From: Xiphias gladius
Lineage: Eukaryota > Chordata > Actinopteri > Istiophoriformes > Xiphiidae
Direction: 5' to 3'
Assembly (NCBI RefSeq): GCF_016859285.1
Contig: NC_053404.1
Span: 21,076,105 to 21,140,104 of the forward strand
Length of the DNA stretch: 64,000 bases
Part shown: positions 43,797 through 58,175 of the stretch, in pieces
Position numbering within the stretch: position 1 is the first letter of the stretch
How the letters are laid out: each line of letters starts with the position of its first letter
Program-made: the position numbers and the translations under genes
The notes under the pieces: generated by a model
Database searches by the model: none
The model's input: only the letters and a program-made list of their open reading frames with translations
Told to the model about the DNA's origin: nothing

Positions 43797-46700
43797 TCAG
43801 AGCGACAGGTTGACGTCGTTCTTCATCTTGCCGCTGCTGAGGCTGTGGATCATGGCGATCATCGCCGAGTGCTTGTTCAGCTCGTCCTCCTTCTGCTCCA
43901 GCTTCGTCTCCAGCTGGCTCTTCTGCAGCTCCAGAGACGACGCCTGGAAAGACATTTGGGTGAAATGAACATGTATGACAAGCATCGTTATAAAATCCAC
44001 CACCTCGCCATCTGCGTCGCCAGGTTCCCCCCCAGTCTCCAAAATGTTCATACGCATGGTTCAGTGTTTCAGTAGAGAAGTTTTCAGGTTTGCATAAATC
44101 CCAACTTTCCCGTGAGAAGTGGCAAACGCAGGTTTCAAGCCCCCATACACAGTTAGAAATGGGGCCCCAGGTCTTCTGATGCCCCATTTATTGATTTGAA
44201 TGCAGCCTGGGCCACTGAAAGCGACTGCGTGCCTTCGTTTCCATCCATGCTCTAACACTCTCCATTACCTTGATGCTGGCATCCTTCCTGGCCTGCTCCG
44301 TCTTGTTAAGTTCCTTCCTCAAAACATCCACCGTCTCCTCCAGGTCCCTCCTCTCTCGATCCCTTTCCTTTCCCCTCTCCTCCTCGGCCCGCAGTTCACC
44401 ACGCAGACCTGGCGGGAACAGGGACCACAGAGCATTTGTTCAAGCGCCGCACTGTCACGCCATCGTTCTTAATATGAACACCAGAGGGTGCCAAAGTGAG
44501 AAATGTTCAAATTCAGGAAACGGGCGCTTTAACTGCGGAAGCTTTAAGCAAACTTGAAATCAAACAAAAAATAAAATAACCGGCACTGAATGAATCCCAG
44601 TGGTCGTGACTTATTTAAGAGAACGCTCTTCCCAAATACAAGCTGACAGGTGATGAAGTCTGACTCACTGGCTATGTCACTGTTTTTCTGCTGTAGATCT
44701 GAACGGAGCGATCTGATCTCCTCCCCTCTCTCCTCCAAAACTGACGCCATCCTGAGAAAAAGACAGAGAGAATTTGAAGAAGGCGCTGCCCCCTGAACCT
44801 TTGATTAAAACTAGTGACTGAAGTGTGAAACTGGGCTTATGACAGTATTCATTTATTTCAATTTTTAAAAGATGTCGAAATGAATAAAAGTACTAAAATG
44901 TGTGTGTGTGTGTGTGTGTGTTACTTTTCGTGTTGCAGCTGGAGGGCTTCGTGGCTCTTCCTCAGAGAGTCACTCTGTTTGGTGAGAGAGATGTGAGCTG
45001 TCTGCAGCTCCTTCAGCAGCCGCTCGCTCTCGCTGAGCCTGCACGGGAGAACGGCCTGTTACACATCTAGAAAAGACCGGAGATAAACCGGTAAACCTGC
45101 CCACACCTGACACACCCTCGTGGTGCTTTAATTCCAACACAGTTTGTTTCCTACAGCCTGAACCTTGGAGGAAAATGACGAACTTCTTCTGATTTCCTCT
45201 ACTTTAGAATTTGAATGCGATTAAATCAGCCTTCAAATCTTATTATTAAACAAAAACACAAAATCCCGGTTAATTTCGATGCATTCATTTTCAGTCACTT
45301 AGTGAAAGTACCACTTCAAGTCGCCACAGTCAGAATTTTTTCCAATTCTACACAGTGGCGCTTTAGTAAGTTCACCCAAAAAACCAGAAAAGTCCATTTC
45401 TCATCAAACCTAGGGCTAGGCTAGGGATTTTGGTGACTACGGAGCCAAAAGAAATGTGATCCCAGTCTCTGTAACTGTATCTATGCTAATCTTCTTTGGA
45501 GTTCGTAACAGTTCAGAACACATGAAAAAAGTAGTTCATATTTCATTTTATTTTGTCTCTCCAAGCATGAGGAGTTGCTGGCTGATAGATGTCAACATCA
45601 GTGTCCTCACACTCGTGAACCCCAGAAATCTTGGACCACAGACGCATTATTATTTGTGTGGCAGGAAAGACATGAATGTTTAGAAAATTTAAGGGAAAAC
45701 CTTGTATGAACGGGCTAAATTCAGTAAACCAGTAAAAGTTTGTTTTTGGAACATTGTTTTTTGGCTCAAAATACATCATTTTACTGTCACCAAAATATTG
45801 GTTTAAAAATGTTCAAATGTTTAGATATGGTTAAGAACTTCCTACACCTGCAGCCTCCCTGATTTATTTACCACCGCCGTTTATCGTACGTTTCCGGCTC
45901 CTGTCAGTCTGCCTCTGACCTGTTGAGCAGGGCGTTGTAGGCTCCTTTGAGCGCCTGGTGCTCCTCGGAGTCCTGCTGCAGCCTGGCGTTGTGCTGCAGC
46001 AGCTCCTCCATGTCGGCCTTGGAGCGCTCCACCTCCAGCACCTGGTTGCTCAGCTCGCCCTGCAGATCCTCGCGCCGACGCTCGGCGTCCTTCAGCAGAC
46101 AGCCCAGCTTACGAGCCTGCAGAATGTAAACGCTGTGGATGAAGAGGACGACTTGCCACTATATGTCGCAATAAAAAATAATGAGTATTAATAATGATAA
46201 TCCTGAGTATTCTGATAGCTACGTTTGTTAAGGACACTTACCCTATTCTGGTGACATCCTCGATTTATATCTGAGACTTTTATTGCATGTCATCAGGTGC
46301 TCCTGCAGCCATTTTCCCTGACTGAACCATTCACCATTCAACATCTTAAACCATAATGTCCATCATCAAATTATAAAAATTCTTTATTTTAATCTAAGAG
46401 TCACGTAAATGGTATTGTGACGCAGCTAGAGCCGCAACGATTAGTCGAGTTATCGATGAGTCGATCAAGAGAAAAGTAAAATCGGCATAAACTATTTTCA
46501 AGCACGTGTGCCAAACCGGTTCATTGATCCATCAAGAACATATCAGCAGATTAGTTGACGTTGAAAGTAAAAGAAGTAAAAATAAGTAAAAATAGAAAAG
46601 GAATAACATTAGACATATTCCTGCAGCTATGTGTGAATTGTTCTGGTGGGTGTGTGAACGTCACCTCGGCCTCAGCTTGAGCTCGTTGGAAGCGATACTG

Positions 46701-49679
46701 AGCGATGAGACGGTCGGCCTGAGAAAGAGCCAGAGCCTTCGCCTCCAACAAGTCCTGCAGACGACTCTCCTTGGACTGATGGGGTGACACAACGACATAT
46801 AACTGAGCCAACCATCACTTTATAAAAAAAAAAAAAAAAAAGACAATCTCAAAGTGCAAGATCCACAACTATTACTGCCATAACTCTGAAATCAATAACG
46901 ACTCGTCAGTTTTCATAATGACGATATCCTAACTGTTGTAACCCAATTACCTCAATTTTTGTGCACCTGCACTTGCGGCTGCTTTAACAAAGTTGAGACA
47001 AAGTTGAACATTACAAGGAACGGGGAAACCATCGTACAACCTGATGCAATTTCATACCCCTTCCCCGCAACACCGCCACCTTTGCGATGCCTGCAATGGT
47101 CAGATTTGTTGTCACTGTGTCAAAAAAGGTGATGATTCCCACAAGTTACCATCGTATTTGAGGTTGTGGCTTTGTGCTGGTCATGCCCTGGATTGAAAAT
47201 TTTATTCCCCCATGTACGTGGTGTGAAAAATGAAAAGAGGAAAAATGCATTAATACACTTGAAGCAAACACCAGTACAAACAGCCGCCCTGAGTAATGAC
47301 CACACACCTGGGTCAACAACTCTAAACAAAAAAACTGAAAAGAAGTCTCACAAAGGCAGGATTTATGGCAGAAAAATTACTGAAAATTATTTGTCCTCAG
47401 ATCACAACAATTTATGACCCCCTCCACAATTTTTATAACTAGATTATTTCAAAGTAAAATAAAAAAAATCTGCCAAGCTAACATTTAGCAGTATGTGTCA
47501 CTGTAAATTCCTGTGGTTCATCTGACAAAGATACTCACTGCAAATGCCGAGAGCTTCTGTTCATAAACGTCGATGATCTCAGACACATGTGAGTCCTTAA
47601 CCTGGTCCTGCAGCTACGAACAACAAAAGTACATCATTGAAAAATGCATACCCAAAGACACTGTTGACACGTGAAACCGGTTCATTTTAATAATTGCACC
47701 ACACGAAATTAACAAGTTAGAAAAAAGTTAGAAAAAAAAAAAAAGACACAATTTGTGTGTGGCAAATTATCATCTTTTAATCATCTGGCAACTGTTTGAG
47801 ATTATCTTGTGAACCCCCAGGAGGTCAAGACCTCCACGTTGGGAACCACAGGACTAGACTACAGTGTCAATTATATCTTGACACATCTGACTGTAAGCTA
47901 GTAGCCAAACTACCCACTTGTTGTTTTTTCCTTACTGAAATCTTGGCTTTCTTCAGCCTCATATAAGTCAGATCACAGTGAACCTACACGACTCAGGAAA
48001 AACATATTTAAGTCCTCTACACATTTCAAAATAAAAGCTGAGATCAGACCTGCGCGGGTGTTTGGACACACTTCAAAATGCACACATACATATCTGCCTT
48101 AAAGCGCACCATTTGCCATATTAAGAAAGCCAGAATTTGTGATGCCCTTATACTACATGGACAAAAGAAGCAGCTTGTGCAACAATTGGCATAAACTAGA
48201 GCACCAAATAGCCAGCACTGCAAGTATCCGACCAAATGTCATAACAAAAAACATATTCCTCTAAGATTATCCTATTGACGTCAATTCTAAGAAAATCTAC
48301 GCCTCAATCTCGGAATATGATGCCATTTTTACACCAAACAATATAGTTTTCCATTATCAGTTGTACCTCCAGGGAATTCTGTATCTTCTCAACCAGGCTG
48401 TGGACACTCCTGCTGGAACCACTGGAGTCCAGTACACTGGTGTTTGTCCTGGGGGGTGGGACTTCCTGCACCGCAACACGTTTGACGGACAGCTCGGCCT
48501 CCCTCTGGCGGTAGGCGTTGTTGGCAGCAATACTCTCTCCCAGACTTAAAAAAAAAAAAAAATACAGTGTGACGGATGGGATCAACAGCAGCACACTGGA
48601 AAACTGGGAACTATTTTGTCCACAGTTCACAAGGTATATTCACCTTTTTCATTTTACTACCGGCAGATATTAACCATTACTCTCAGTTGGGTAATGCAGT
48701 ATTGACTAAAACATCAACATTGACTCTCAACCAAAGATCAACACAGGCTGCAAATTAAATTAACAGTTTTTCAACAACTTCTATGACAGTGAGTCATTTT
48801 TACTCACAACATATGTTGTTTTAAAGTTTCAGTGCAACTGATAATTTTCATGAGCCAAGCCACACACGGAGGTGATGGGAACCGAAGTAAATGTGGCCAG
48901 TTTAGCTTCCGTAGTTGTGAAAGCCACAAAGATGTTGACATATGTGGAAGCTGTTACTGTCAGATAAGATTACCAGATAGGAAATACAAATGCATTTTAT
49001 GGCTGTATATAAATGTGCCCCTTCAGGCAATCGACTCACACCACTGATGGGAAGTCTGGGAGGGGGGCGGCTTCAAACAACAGAGATAGTCCAGTCTGCA
49101 CACGCTCTCTGTGGTGGGATGTCAGGGCCAGAGAGAGCGAAGTAACTATCCTCTGATCCTGACAGATAAAGCGTTAAAGGAAGTAGGTCACAGAGAAAAA
49201 CCATAGAAAAGGAAAGAAAGCTAGACATGACGCACCGGAGTTGAAAGGGAGTGTGTGGGTGTGTGTGTGTGTGTGTGTGTACGTACCTGTAACATCCTGT
49301 AGAAGCTGGTCTCCATGTCTTTCACCTGCTGTCTCAGCTTGCTCATTAACTCCAGAGTGTTCAGCAGAGCTTCTGCACACACCTGACTGAACAGGCACAC
49401 AAAACACACAACTTTACGTATTTAGAAGAAGCGGACGGATCGTTTACTTGAGTGTAAGTAGAAAAACCGCGGCGTGAAAAAAAGATACTCCAAGACGAGG
49501 TAAAGTCCTGCAGAACAAATTTTACATAAGCAGCAAGAACCAGAGGTAGAAGAAGAAGCAAAGTCCTCACTATTAAAAAATGCGCTCTCTCAGCATCTAA
49601 TAATTATATGTTATACAAATTGACTACTATTACTGATGCATTAACATATAAGCATATAAGCACTGATTAACTTCAAACA

Positions 49680-49720
<41 letters not shown>

Positions 49721-52700
49721 GCATGTATACATGGTATGACCTGTGAACCTTAACGTCAGCTGTCACTCACCTGAGATCGTTGTCGGAGCCCGGAGGGAGA
49801 CAGGTGAGGGGGTTGTTGCTATGGCAACATGAGAGAAGGGATTCAACCTGTGAGAGGCAGAGGTGAGCGCTCACCTGACGGGACACTAAAGATCTGGTGG
49901 AGTCCTCGGTGCACAGGAGTGGAGGAGTTAAGGCTCCGGAACAAACAGGAAAACACACAAATATGCGGCACAGTCAGGTAAAGGATATTAAGCAGCAGAC
50001 TGGTAACGTGTGTGATGCGGTGGCAGTGTTTTCTCAGGTGAGCGTCTCCCTTTGCAGGATCAAGGCCCTTCAGCAGCCCTAACAGGACTGGAAGCAACAT
50101 TTCTACAAAGCTCACCACGGATTCAGGTACACTCTCTGCTCCCAATGCCTCCTGAACAGAGAGAAAAACATGTACACCATCAGGACAAGGAGGGGAAGAG
50201 GGAAAGAAACAAAGTAATGAGAAAGTAAATGTTGAATATTTGTCAGAGATACAGATACACACAGTGTTTTCCTGGACCTACTAGACGTACAGTGAAGTCA
50301 TGTTAAAGCTCAGCTCAAATTAGGAAAAGTTCTCAAGGCAGCTTGTGTTTAGTCAGTATTAATCATTTTAGAAATTTGGCTTCTGTTGTTGAATGAAAAA
50401 ATGGTTGCGGTAGAAATACATGTATATTCCTCCAAGTAACGTAACGTTGTGGTATCAGTATCAAAAGTCAGGACTTCTATATCAACAAAATTTCAAACAA
50501 GACGAGGCAGACGTTCAACCTTTGTTGCATGTCATACCTCCCGTCTCTCTTCTCATGCTACCATCAAAACATATTTAACGTCATAGATGGTCACACACTC
50601 ATATCCAGATGGTTGGTTTTTGCAAACCTATCTGCACGATGAAAGTGAAGCCCACATGGTGTTTAGTTTTGGTTTTTTTTAAATGCATGTGCTTTAAAAA
50701 AACGCTGAAATCTATTTTACCACCATATGCAGAGCTGCTGTAATGTTGCCACAGCCACTAGAGTGGATACAAACCAATGTAAAACTAATGTGGGACGATT
50801 TAAAATTAAGGAGGGGCACCTCTGTTGGTAATTACTATATACTGTACGTATATATTTAAACACAACAAGGGAAGTATTTGATCATATTTTGGGTTCATGT
50901 ACGTGTTTTAATATAATGGATCAAAAATAGTAAAGAATGCGAAGTCTGTTGGTCTCTCCTGTGTCTCAGCAGGGCTGTCGTACCTCCAGAAGCTCATTCA
51001 ACAGGTGCAGGGCCTGGAGGGTGCAAGATTCGGCGCCTTCCACTGGTGAGCTCAGCCACTGCGCCAGCGCGAGCCCAGACTCTGCCTTGCGCCCCCCATC
51101 CAGCCCGGCCCCCTGCCTTCGGCCTGCTGCTCTGAGTTTGGCTCCCGCCGGTTTGAAAACCACCTCGCACAGGAGCAGACGCAGACCTGAGACACTGCAC
51201 ATGGCCAGGAGGAGCTCCAAAACCTGCCCTCAACACAAATAAAGCAGGATGAAATTGTGACGGGGACATTTTATAGATCAAACACCAAGTATTTATATAC
51301 ATATTTGGCAGCTAAACTGATGATAAAACAAAAACAAAAGTGGGAAAGCATTCACTGCCACCTTTCAGTACGTGACGATTTAAACTCTGAGCTGCGATGG
51401 ACACAAGTCTTTCTTTTACCTGTGTTCCAAGTCATTTTACAACGTCACATTTTCATAAGAGTGAAACGAAGAATTGACCATCATCTGCTTCTTAGATTTG
51501 AAGACCATTATATTGGCCATCCACACTACATGGTGTTTAGTTTTCATTTTCGTTTTTAGTTTCGAAAAGCTGCGTGCTGCAACCTGCAGATATGAACACG
51601 TACTGATGTTAAAAGTCTCCTCTACAGGGGATCCTAGAGAATTATAACTTCAAGAAACTGAATGAAATCACTGAAATCGAGTGCAGCTGGGGACCTTTGG
51701 TGTATGTCACCCCTTCGTTTCCTGTCACTGCTCTACTGTCTACTACTCAATAAAGGCAAAAATGACTTCTATACCCTCTCTTTTACCAGAAAAAAAGGGC
51801 GGTCTCGCATGACAAAAAATAATCTGATGCACCATGTGACGCTTTTGACCGTCAGTGTTTCAGTGCCTGTTTTTACAGTGGGAAGGTCATATAAAGAAAT
51901 CCAGAACAATGTGTGGCATGTGTGGTGTATAACGGGCACAAATGCTGCTCGATTTCTTTCTTCTCACCTTGGCTGCAGAGTCTGGGTCTTTTGATTGCAG
52001 CAGTCCCAAAACCTGACACACACAAGCTGAGAAGTGCTGATACCTAGAAATGGAAAAATGGCTTTCAACATTAATTCAGTCTGCAGTGCACCGAAGCAAC
52101 CACAAAGGTTAAAAGCTCTATGTGATTAATGTCTGCGTATGGCTTCACCTAGTGAGGAAGTCTGCTATTTTTGGGTTCTTCAACAGGTCAACCAAAAGGT
52201 CAACTGAGTATTTTCTTGTCAGGGTGCCATCCCCGTTCACAATGATGTTGAACACAAGCTGGAAAGTCTGGTGGATGTTCTTGGCATCAAAGAGCTGACA
52301 GGCACACACACAGATAGAGAGAAGATGAGTGAGGCAACTCGACTCTTATTTATTCTACCAGTGACAAATGGAAACTGAGGTGAAAGGAGGAACAAACACA
52401 AAAAAGGAACCAAATAAAAAAAAAAAAGGAACAAAAAAAGAAAAAACATACACACACACACACACACACAAAAACTATAAGATGTTGGAAACATCTTGTG
52501 GAAAGTCAACATGAGATTGTGCTCCATGTTGACATGACTGCGTCACATCATTTCTGTAGATTTGTCAGATGCTCATTCATGCTGCCGAGCTCCTGTTCTA
52601 CCACAGTGAGTTAGATTCAAAGTGGACTGACACAGCCAGGATACTTGACACTCCCACAGTAAAGCCTAAAGAGATTTTCTGTGCAGTACTGAATTACTAT

Positions 52701-55700
52701 TTTTGAACCACTATATTAAATGCACGCACAAACCCAAACACTAGCACCAACAATCATGCCACAGTCAAAGTCCTCGAGGTCACATTTTTCCCCTGTTCTG
52801 ATGTTTGATTAACTGAAGCTCCTTACCTGTATCTGCATGATTTTATGCATTGCGCTGCTGCCACATGATTGGCTGACTGGATAACTGCATAATTAAGCAG
52901 GTGTTCCTACTAAAAGTGCTCGGGGAGTGTATAATAATATTTGGCTAGAGGTTGAGCTAAAGGACTGTTGGCCAGAAAACACAGATACTGTAGATTCCAG
53001 CATGCATGTTCGATAGGGCTGCGGTGTTAAATAACACTGACATTTCAAGAGAAATATTTCAAAATATATGTAATTGTAAAATTTAATACTGAAATTTCCA
53101 AAATGCAAGATTCCATTTCAGAGTAAGGTAATCTTTAGCGTCACACTGTTGAGATTTTTTCTTAATTTGAAGGAGACAGAAAGGAGGAAAAAAAAAGGAG
53201 TCAAGTATCCACATGTATGCAGTATTAAAATAAAGATGTTAGGATGTTTACTTAGCCGTCACTTAGGTTTAAATGCAAGTTCACTTGATCCCAGCAGAGT
53301 TTTTCCTGCTTACCTTCTCTCCAACCTTCTCGTTCAGAGTGAGGCTGGACAGTATGGATAACGTGAAGACCACCACAGTCAGACTGTTGTGAGCCAGGAA
53401 GTTGATCAGCGTACGGTAAAACGGCTTCACATTGTCCTACAACAACCACACACATTTTACACACGAGAACCAAGGGCTGACATCCAAAAGCTATGTGGAT
53501 GTCCTGCTTAAGTCAACAGTCCAACGTTACTTCTTCAGATGTCTTGTATTGTCTCACCAACAGCCGAGCACCCAAAGATACCTTATTCTATTCCCAATCA
53601 CATAAGTTCAACAAATGCAGCAAATTCTTACAACTGAGAAGCTGGAGCTAGAAAATGTTTAGAATTTTTGATTGAAAAATCCTTTCAACTCTATACTTCA
53701 ACTATTTGACAAGGTGCATTATGCAAACCTTTTAAAATAAAATGCGATTGCCCTCCTGGCAAACAGACGGTCCCCTTTGTGTAAGTGATCCAGCAGAGAC
53801 TCACCAGAGACTTGATGTGGCTCTGCACTGAGTGGTTGTCGCGACACAGGTTGGCCATGAGGCCGAGGCAGGGCATGATGATGTCGTCATTGCGAGATTG
53901 GCTGCGGCGAAAGAGCGTAATATGGTTAGCTGAATGCCAAGTATGCACCGGGATCCTTCACTTTCATGACATCATACTGGGCCATGTGAGATGTGGGCCT
54001 TACATGTTGGTCATGAGAAAAGCTATGAGCTCGTGGATGTAGTTTGCTGACTGGAAGATGCGAGTGTTGTAGGTCAATTTCTGCAGCACCTGTAAACACT
54101 GAAATACAAATACAACATTACAACATATGATCTCCTACAGAGTTTACCGTGCAATACAACAATAAGTAATTGGAAATGGGAAAATTCAATAAATCTTAAT
54201 TTTTTATTTATTAATTAAAACATTTGAAAAGGCCACATCTCCAAATCTACTTCATCATCTACTCTATCAGAAGCACCAGATATGAGTTACTGAAAAGATC
54301 TCATCTGTTACTCAAATGCCACTCAAAGCATATTTTTCAGCATGATGCTGAATATGTTTACTGAAAATATACTGCACAGAGAGGAGCACGCAGTCTTACC
54401 CTGATACGTCTCTGTGCTGACCGACAAGGCAACTGTCCGCAGCGATGGACTTACCTGCAGTACCAGTGGCTCTCCTGGCGTGCCACTGTGGCAGTGGATG
54501 ACAGAGGCCAGGGTGCTGGTGAGGTTGTAGCTGCTGTGGAGCACCTCCCGACTGTCATCATCACAGGCTGAAGGGGGAAAAATACAAAGATTGTGTTTCA
54601 GAAAGTGCTGGCAGTTCCTTTTTCGGCCTCTGGAATCACACACCCAATAGCCTGGGATTCAGTCCTGCCGGTGTTGCTTTATTACTATTGTTACAGTGTC
54701 TTGTTAAAGCATAGCAGTTTTCCTTCTAAAGGGGCACTATACAAGGAGAATAAGGAACTTTTGCAAAGATACCTGAAGGGGACTTTTTATGCCTCTGTGA
54801 TACTGTATGATTTTGTATTTAACCTATTTGTATTCTCATCCAGTATTCATCAAGTTGAACTGCCGACACTATAAGCATCGCAGAAACAGCTTCAAAGCAG
54901 AGATATGAGTCAGCCTTGTTTTTGTCTCGATGGCTGCGTGGGATCCTATTTTTCGATCTGAGGCCTACTGTGTAAGAAACAAGAGCCCTGTTACCATGTA
55001 ACGCCAACATGAAAAGACTGCAACAGCATTTAGGTTTCGGCATGTGTGCGGTGTGGAAAGGGGGTACACTGAATGTACACAGGTGCACACTACCTAGTTG
55101 TGCCAGTAGGGAGATGATGGAGCTTGTCAGGGCCGGGCTGGTGTTGGGGTTTCCAGCCAGCTCCACCAGTCCACTCACACACTCACTGGGTAAAACCTGG
55201 CCCGAGGACAGCAGCTGGTCACATTTGAGGCCGGAAACCTCCTGCAGACATGCACAAACTACAGTATGAAGAGACTACATTGGTGTAAATGTACACAGAG
55301 ATGGTAAGATGGTAAAATGAGATGGCAGTGAGGAAAAAAGAAAGAAAAGCATTTACTTGTATGTACTTGAACACATATTGTTCAAAACAGCCTTTACGGC
55401 ATGCACATGTGCACTGTTTACAAAATGACCCATATCATAACATCTGATTTTGCTACCTGCCCCATTCTTGTGTATCCACCGACTATGAAAACACACCTGT
55501 GCCCTTGGCAGGCTGTCTCAAAGGATCATAAATCAGACCGGTGATGTCTGACGTGATGAAAACGTTGAACATTTGAACCCTTGATGCAGAGAGCAGCGCT
55601 CACCTCCACTTGTTTCTGCAGCTGCGCCGCGTTTTGTGCCGTCCTGCCGTCTCTGTACTGCTGGATAGCCAACAACAGAGACTTCAAACACGTAGTCAGG

Positions 55701-55705
55701 TCCAT
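43797..55705 (-). CDS. cip2a: CIP2A, cellular inhibitor of PP2A (904 aa, 21 exons)
   Basis: CIP2A binds PP2A B56 complexes, stabilises MYC and works with TOPBP1 in mitosis; it is cytoplasmic. Exons: 55705-55604, 55241-55094, 54567-54455, 54098-54004, 53901-53805, 53436-53314, 52294-52149, 52043-51968, 51223-50984, 50151-49989, 49918-49771, 49386-49287, 49158-49040, 48544-48367, 47613-47539, 46775-46665, 46116-45920, 45038-44925, 44751-44669, 44408-44269, 43943-43797. Phases agree and the sum is 2715 nt. Human CIP2A is 905 aa with the same architecture. Residues 1 to ~560 are the armadillo-type helical domain ([55 protein letters not shown]). [13 protein letters not shown] marks the hinge. The rest is coiled coil ([19 protein letters not shown]) ending [20 protein letters not shown]. 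An in-frame upstream ATG at 55723 was not used because MDLT matches the known N-terminus. Intron 10 is AT-AC type. Confidence 0.95.
46428..46480. repeat. MITE-like repeat end in cip2a intron 16
   Basis: GAGCCGCAACGATTAGTCGA and ATCGATGAGTCGATCAA are the terminal part of the same family as 19527-19820. Confidence 0.5.
49682..49720. repeat. (AC)n microsatellite in cip2a intron 11
   Basis: A pure CA tract of about 19 units between exons 11 and 12, about 50 bases from the exon 11 donor. Confidence 0.85.
49919..49988 (-). other. cip2a: U12-type AT-AC intron (intron 10 of cip2a, 70 bp)
   Basis: Read on the minus strand, the intron begins with ATATCCTTT, the exact U12 AT-AC donor consensus. It contains CCTTAAC (branch-site consensus) about nine bases before its AC end. 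No GT-AG pair joins exons 10 and 11 in frame. With the AT-AC borders the phase fits (1 then 2) and the product reads [17 protein letters not shown], which lines up with the human CIP2A segment VLLTLCGDDTLK. Confidence 0.85.
53525..53695. repeat. MITE-like repeat, partial copy in cip2a intron 5
   Basis: CAGATGTCTTGTATTGTCTC, the ACTGAGAAGCTGGAGCTAGA landmark and a TTTTTGATTGAAAAATC end place it in the 19527-19820 family. Confidence 0.5.
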
Positions 55706-58175
55706 CCTGTAGAACAAACCCATTCTTTTTCAGTTTTAAGCAGTCAGAGAACACATCAGCCCGCAAAAACATGCTCTCAAACAACGTCCACCTTCAACCT
55801 CTAAGCTGCTAACACCAGCTAGCAAGCCTCTCGTGAGCCTTTCATGACAACAGCAAACCAAACAAGCTAATTCAAAAGTTGCTAATCATTTGTCTTTTTT
55901 TACCGCTGGTCATTATTTAAAACAACGACGCGAAACAGTTTGGTGCTTGTTCGACTCAGACTACCTATGGTATATTTTCCTTTCTTCTGTAACCATCAAC
56001 GACAGCCGGCTTCGCGACGGCAGCCTCCTCCCGCTTCGATCTTCGAACGGGCAAGGAACGCACCGTGTGCGAGAAAGGGGGGAGAAGACAAGTTGGATCT
56101 GTATCGATAAAGCTAATATTGATTGGTATGTGATATAAACAAATGGGTTCTATTATTAAACTACCTGTGCATTATAATCAAACAACATGTCAAATGTTTA
56201 ACTGCGTGTCTTTGATTAATTAAACGAACTAACGGTACACCACCCCCCTTCCATTAAATGTGTTGGGAGAGGCCACGCAAGGACTAACGTAAGCCGAGGG
56301 GGCGGCGCCAGAACCAGCCTGTGTGTTGCGTGTTCTTTACAGTAAAATAAAATAAAATTAAAAGGATGAAAAAAATAAAATAAATTAAAAAATAAAATAA
56401 ATGAAACAAAATAAAATTGATTTAAATTTTCAGTTAACATGATTAAATCAGGTAAAATCAGCCCAAATTCAAGACTTAAAGGTTGAGTGTCTTGTTTTTT
56501 ATGATTTGCAAAACTGCGTGCCTTAATGGTGAAACGTTGTTTTTCTATTTTTTCTGTGTAATTGTACGCTCATTTAAGATACTCTAACATTTACACAGAG
56601 TGCCTAGTTTATTCGGTTCGCCTACATTCTAATGCAATCCATTACGACCGGGGCCCCGTCTCTTAAAAAGTTGACCATGCACAGTTCAGCCTGTGCAGCC
56701 TGTGGCAGGGCCTGTGGTTTGTGGTGGTGCTGAACCTCCCCGGCGTTACACTGATCTTTTCATGTGTTGTCTGTACTACTCGCAGAAATGAAAGGAGACG
56801 GAACACTGGAAAAGTCTTTTCGTATGATGCAGCGCAGCACAACAACACCAGAAGGTATGGCTTCAACAAATGAAGGCCTGAGGTTAAACACACCCTTTTA
56901 ACATTATATCTATCACAAAAATACGGTTATTGCAGGGCTGTCGAGTACTTGTGCGTGCTACTGTGTTTGGATTTAGCGGCTGCAAACATACACAGAGGTC
57001 AACAAATATCAGATTTTTTTTGAAGGAACACACCAAATATTAATATTTTAGATAAAATAAAACAACAACAGTATATTGGTCAGTTTTCTGAATTTTTTTA
57101 ACAGAAACGTGTAATATAAACAAACATTTTTGATGGTGATCCTTTAAATGTAATGTTATTATTATACAATTCAGAACTATACCATTATACACTCTCTTAT
57201 TGTTATACATGTGTCAACCTATATGTTCGATATCATTCCTATCTGTCACTGTATATTCTATTATCGTATGGCTAGTTATTGTTATACTATACTACATGTA
57301 TATACATCTCTAACTATAGTCACTTCCCCTACTACTGTCACTTTTTTAAATATCATAACATGCCAGTATTTATTACTTTATAATCTATTATCCTATATTA
57401 GTTATTATTGTATAACTATAATATATATTATAATAAGATATTATGATACAATATAATTATACACAAAATTACTTTTTTTATATATGTGTGGTAATTTACT
57501 TAAATTTGCATTAATTTTTTTTTTTTCTGGGGGGGGGGTGTAAGATTTGCTGCCAACTTTGACAGACGGTGGGTGCGTGCGTGTGTGGATGTTCATAGTT
57601 GCCTCTGTATTTGTGTGTGGAAACTACAATTAGACTAAACGCGGTACAGTCTTAAGCCCACCACTGAATTTTTCTGCTTTTGTTCACACTTCTTTGTTGT
57701 TTCCCCCTATGCGCTTGTTTGGTCATGCAAATCAAAAAAGGCAGAGATATGCGTTCACTTCTAATGTGCGATAATACATTAACCTCCCAAAAACCAAACT
57801 CAATTTCCAAAAAAAATAGGCAATACCGGCGCTAAAGTAATGAATGTAATGCTTTAAAAAAAACAGTCACTGACAGAGAAAAATAAAATGTCTCAGATCA
57901 GTTTGTTATGAAGGGGTGTGAAAACAGACACAGGATGTGTGAGGTTTTGTCCACATGTGTTAAAAAAAAAAAAAGAGTCATATTTTTGCCCATATCTTTG
58001 TGCAAAGCGAGGACATGACTCACAATCTCATTAGGTTTCTTGTCTCTGCGAGAGTGACATATTAATTGCATATAATAGTCACAGGCAACCACACAGGATC
58101 AAAATCGTTAGGAATTCAAAGCGATCTAGAAAATGTTAGATTAATTTTTACAGTGTGTGAATATTTACAGTAAGT
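55706..58175. other. 5' flank of cip2a and intergenic AT-rich DNA
   Basis: Just upstream of the start codon (55706 to about 56100) the sequence is moderately GC-rich with CTTCCGG/CGCTTCG-type motifs and probably holds the 5' UTR and promoter. Beyond it there is an A/T-rich AATAAAAT run near 56340-56420, a Tc1 end motif near 56600, and TA-rich low complexity at 57130-57480. No gene is recognised. Confidence 0.5.

Noticed and set aside
49843..50262. Continuous reading of cip2a exon 10 through the AT-AC intron
   Set aside because: The read-through frame loses similarity to CIP2A after THVTSLLL and ends at a stop; the spliced frame restores it.
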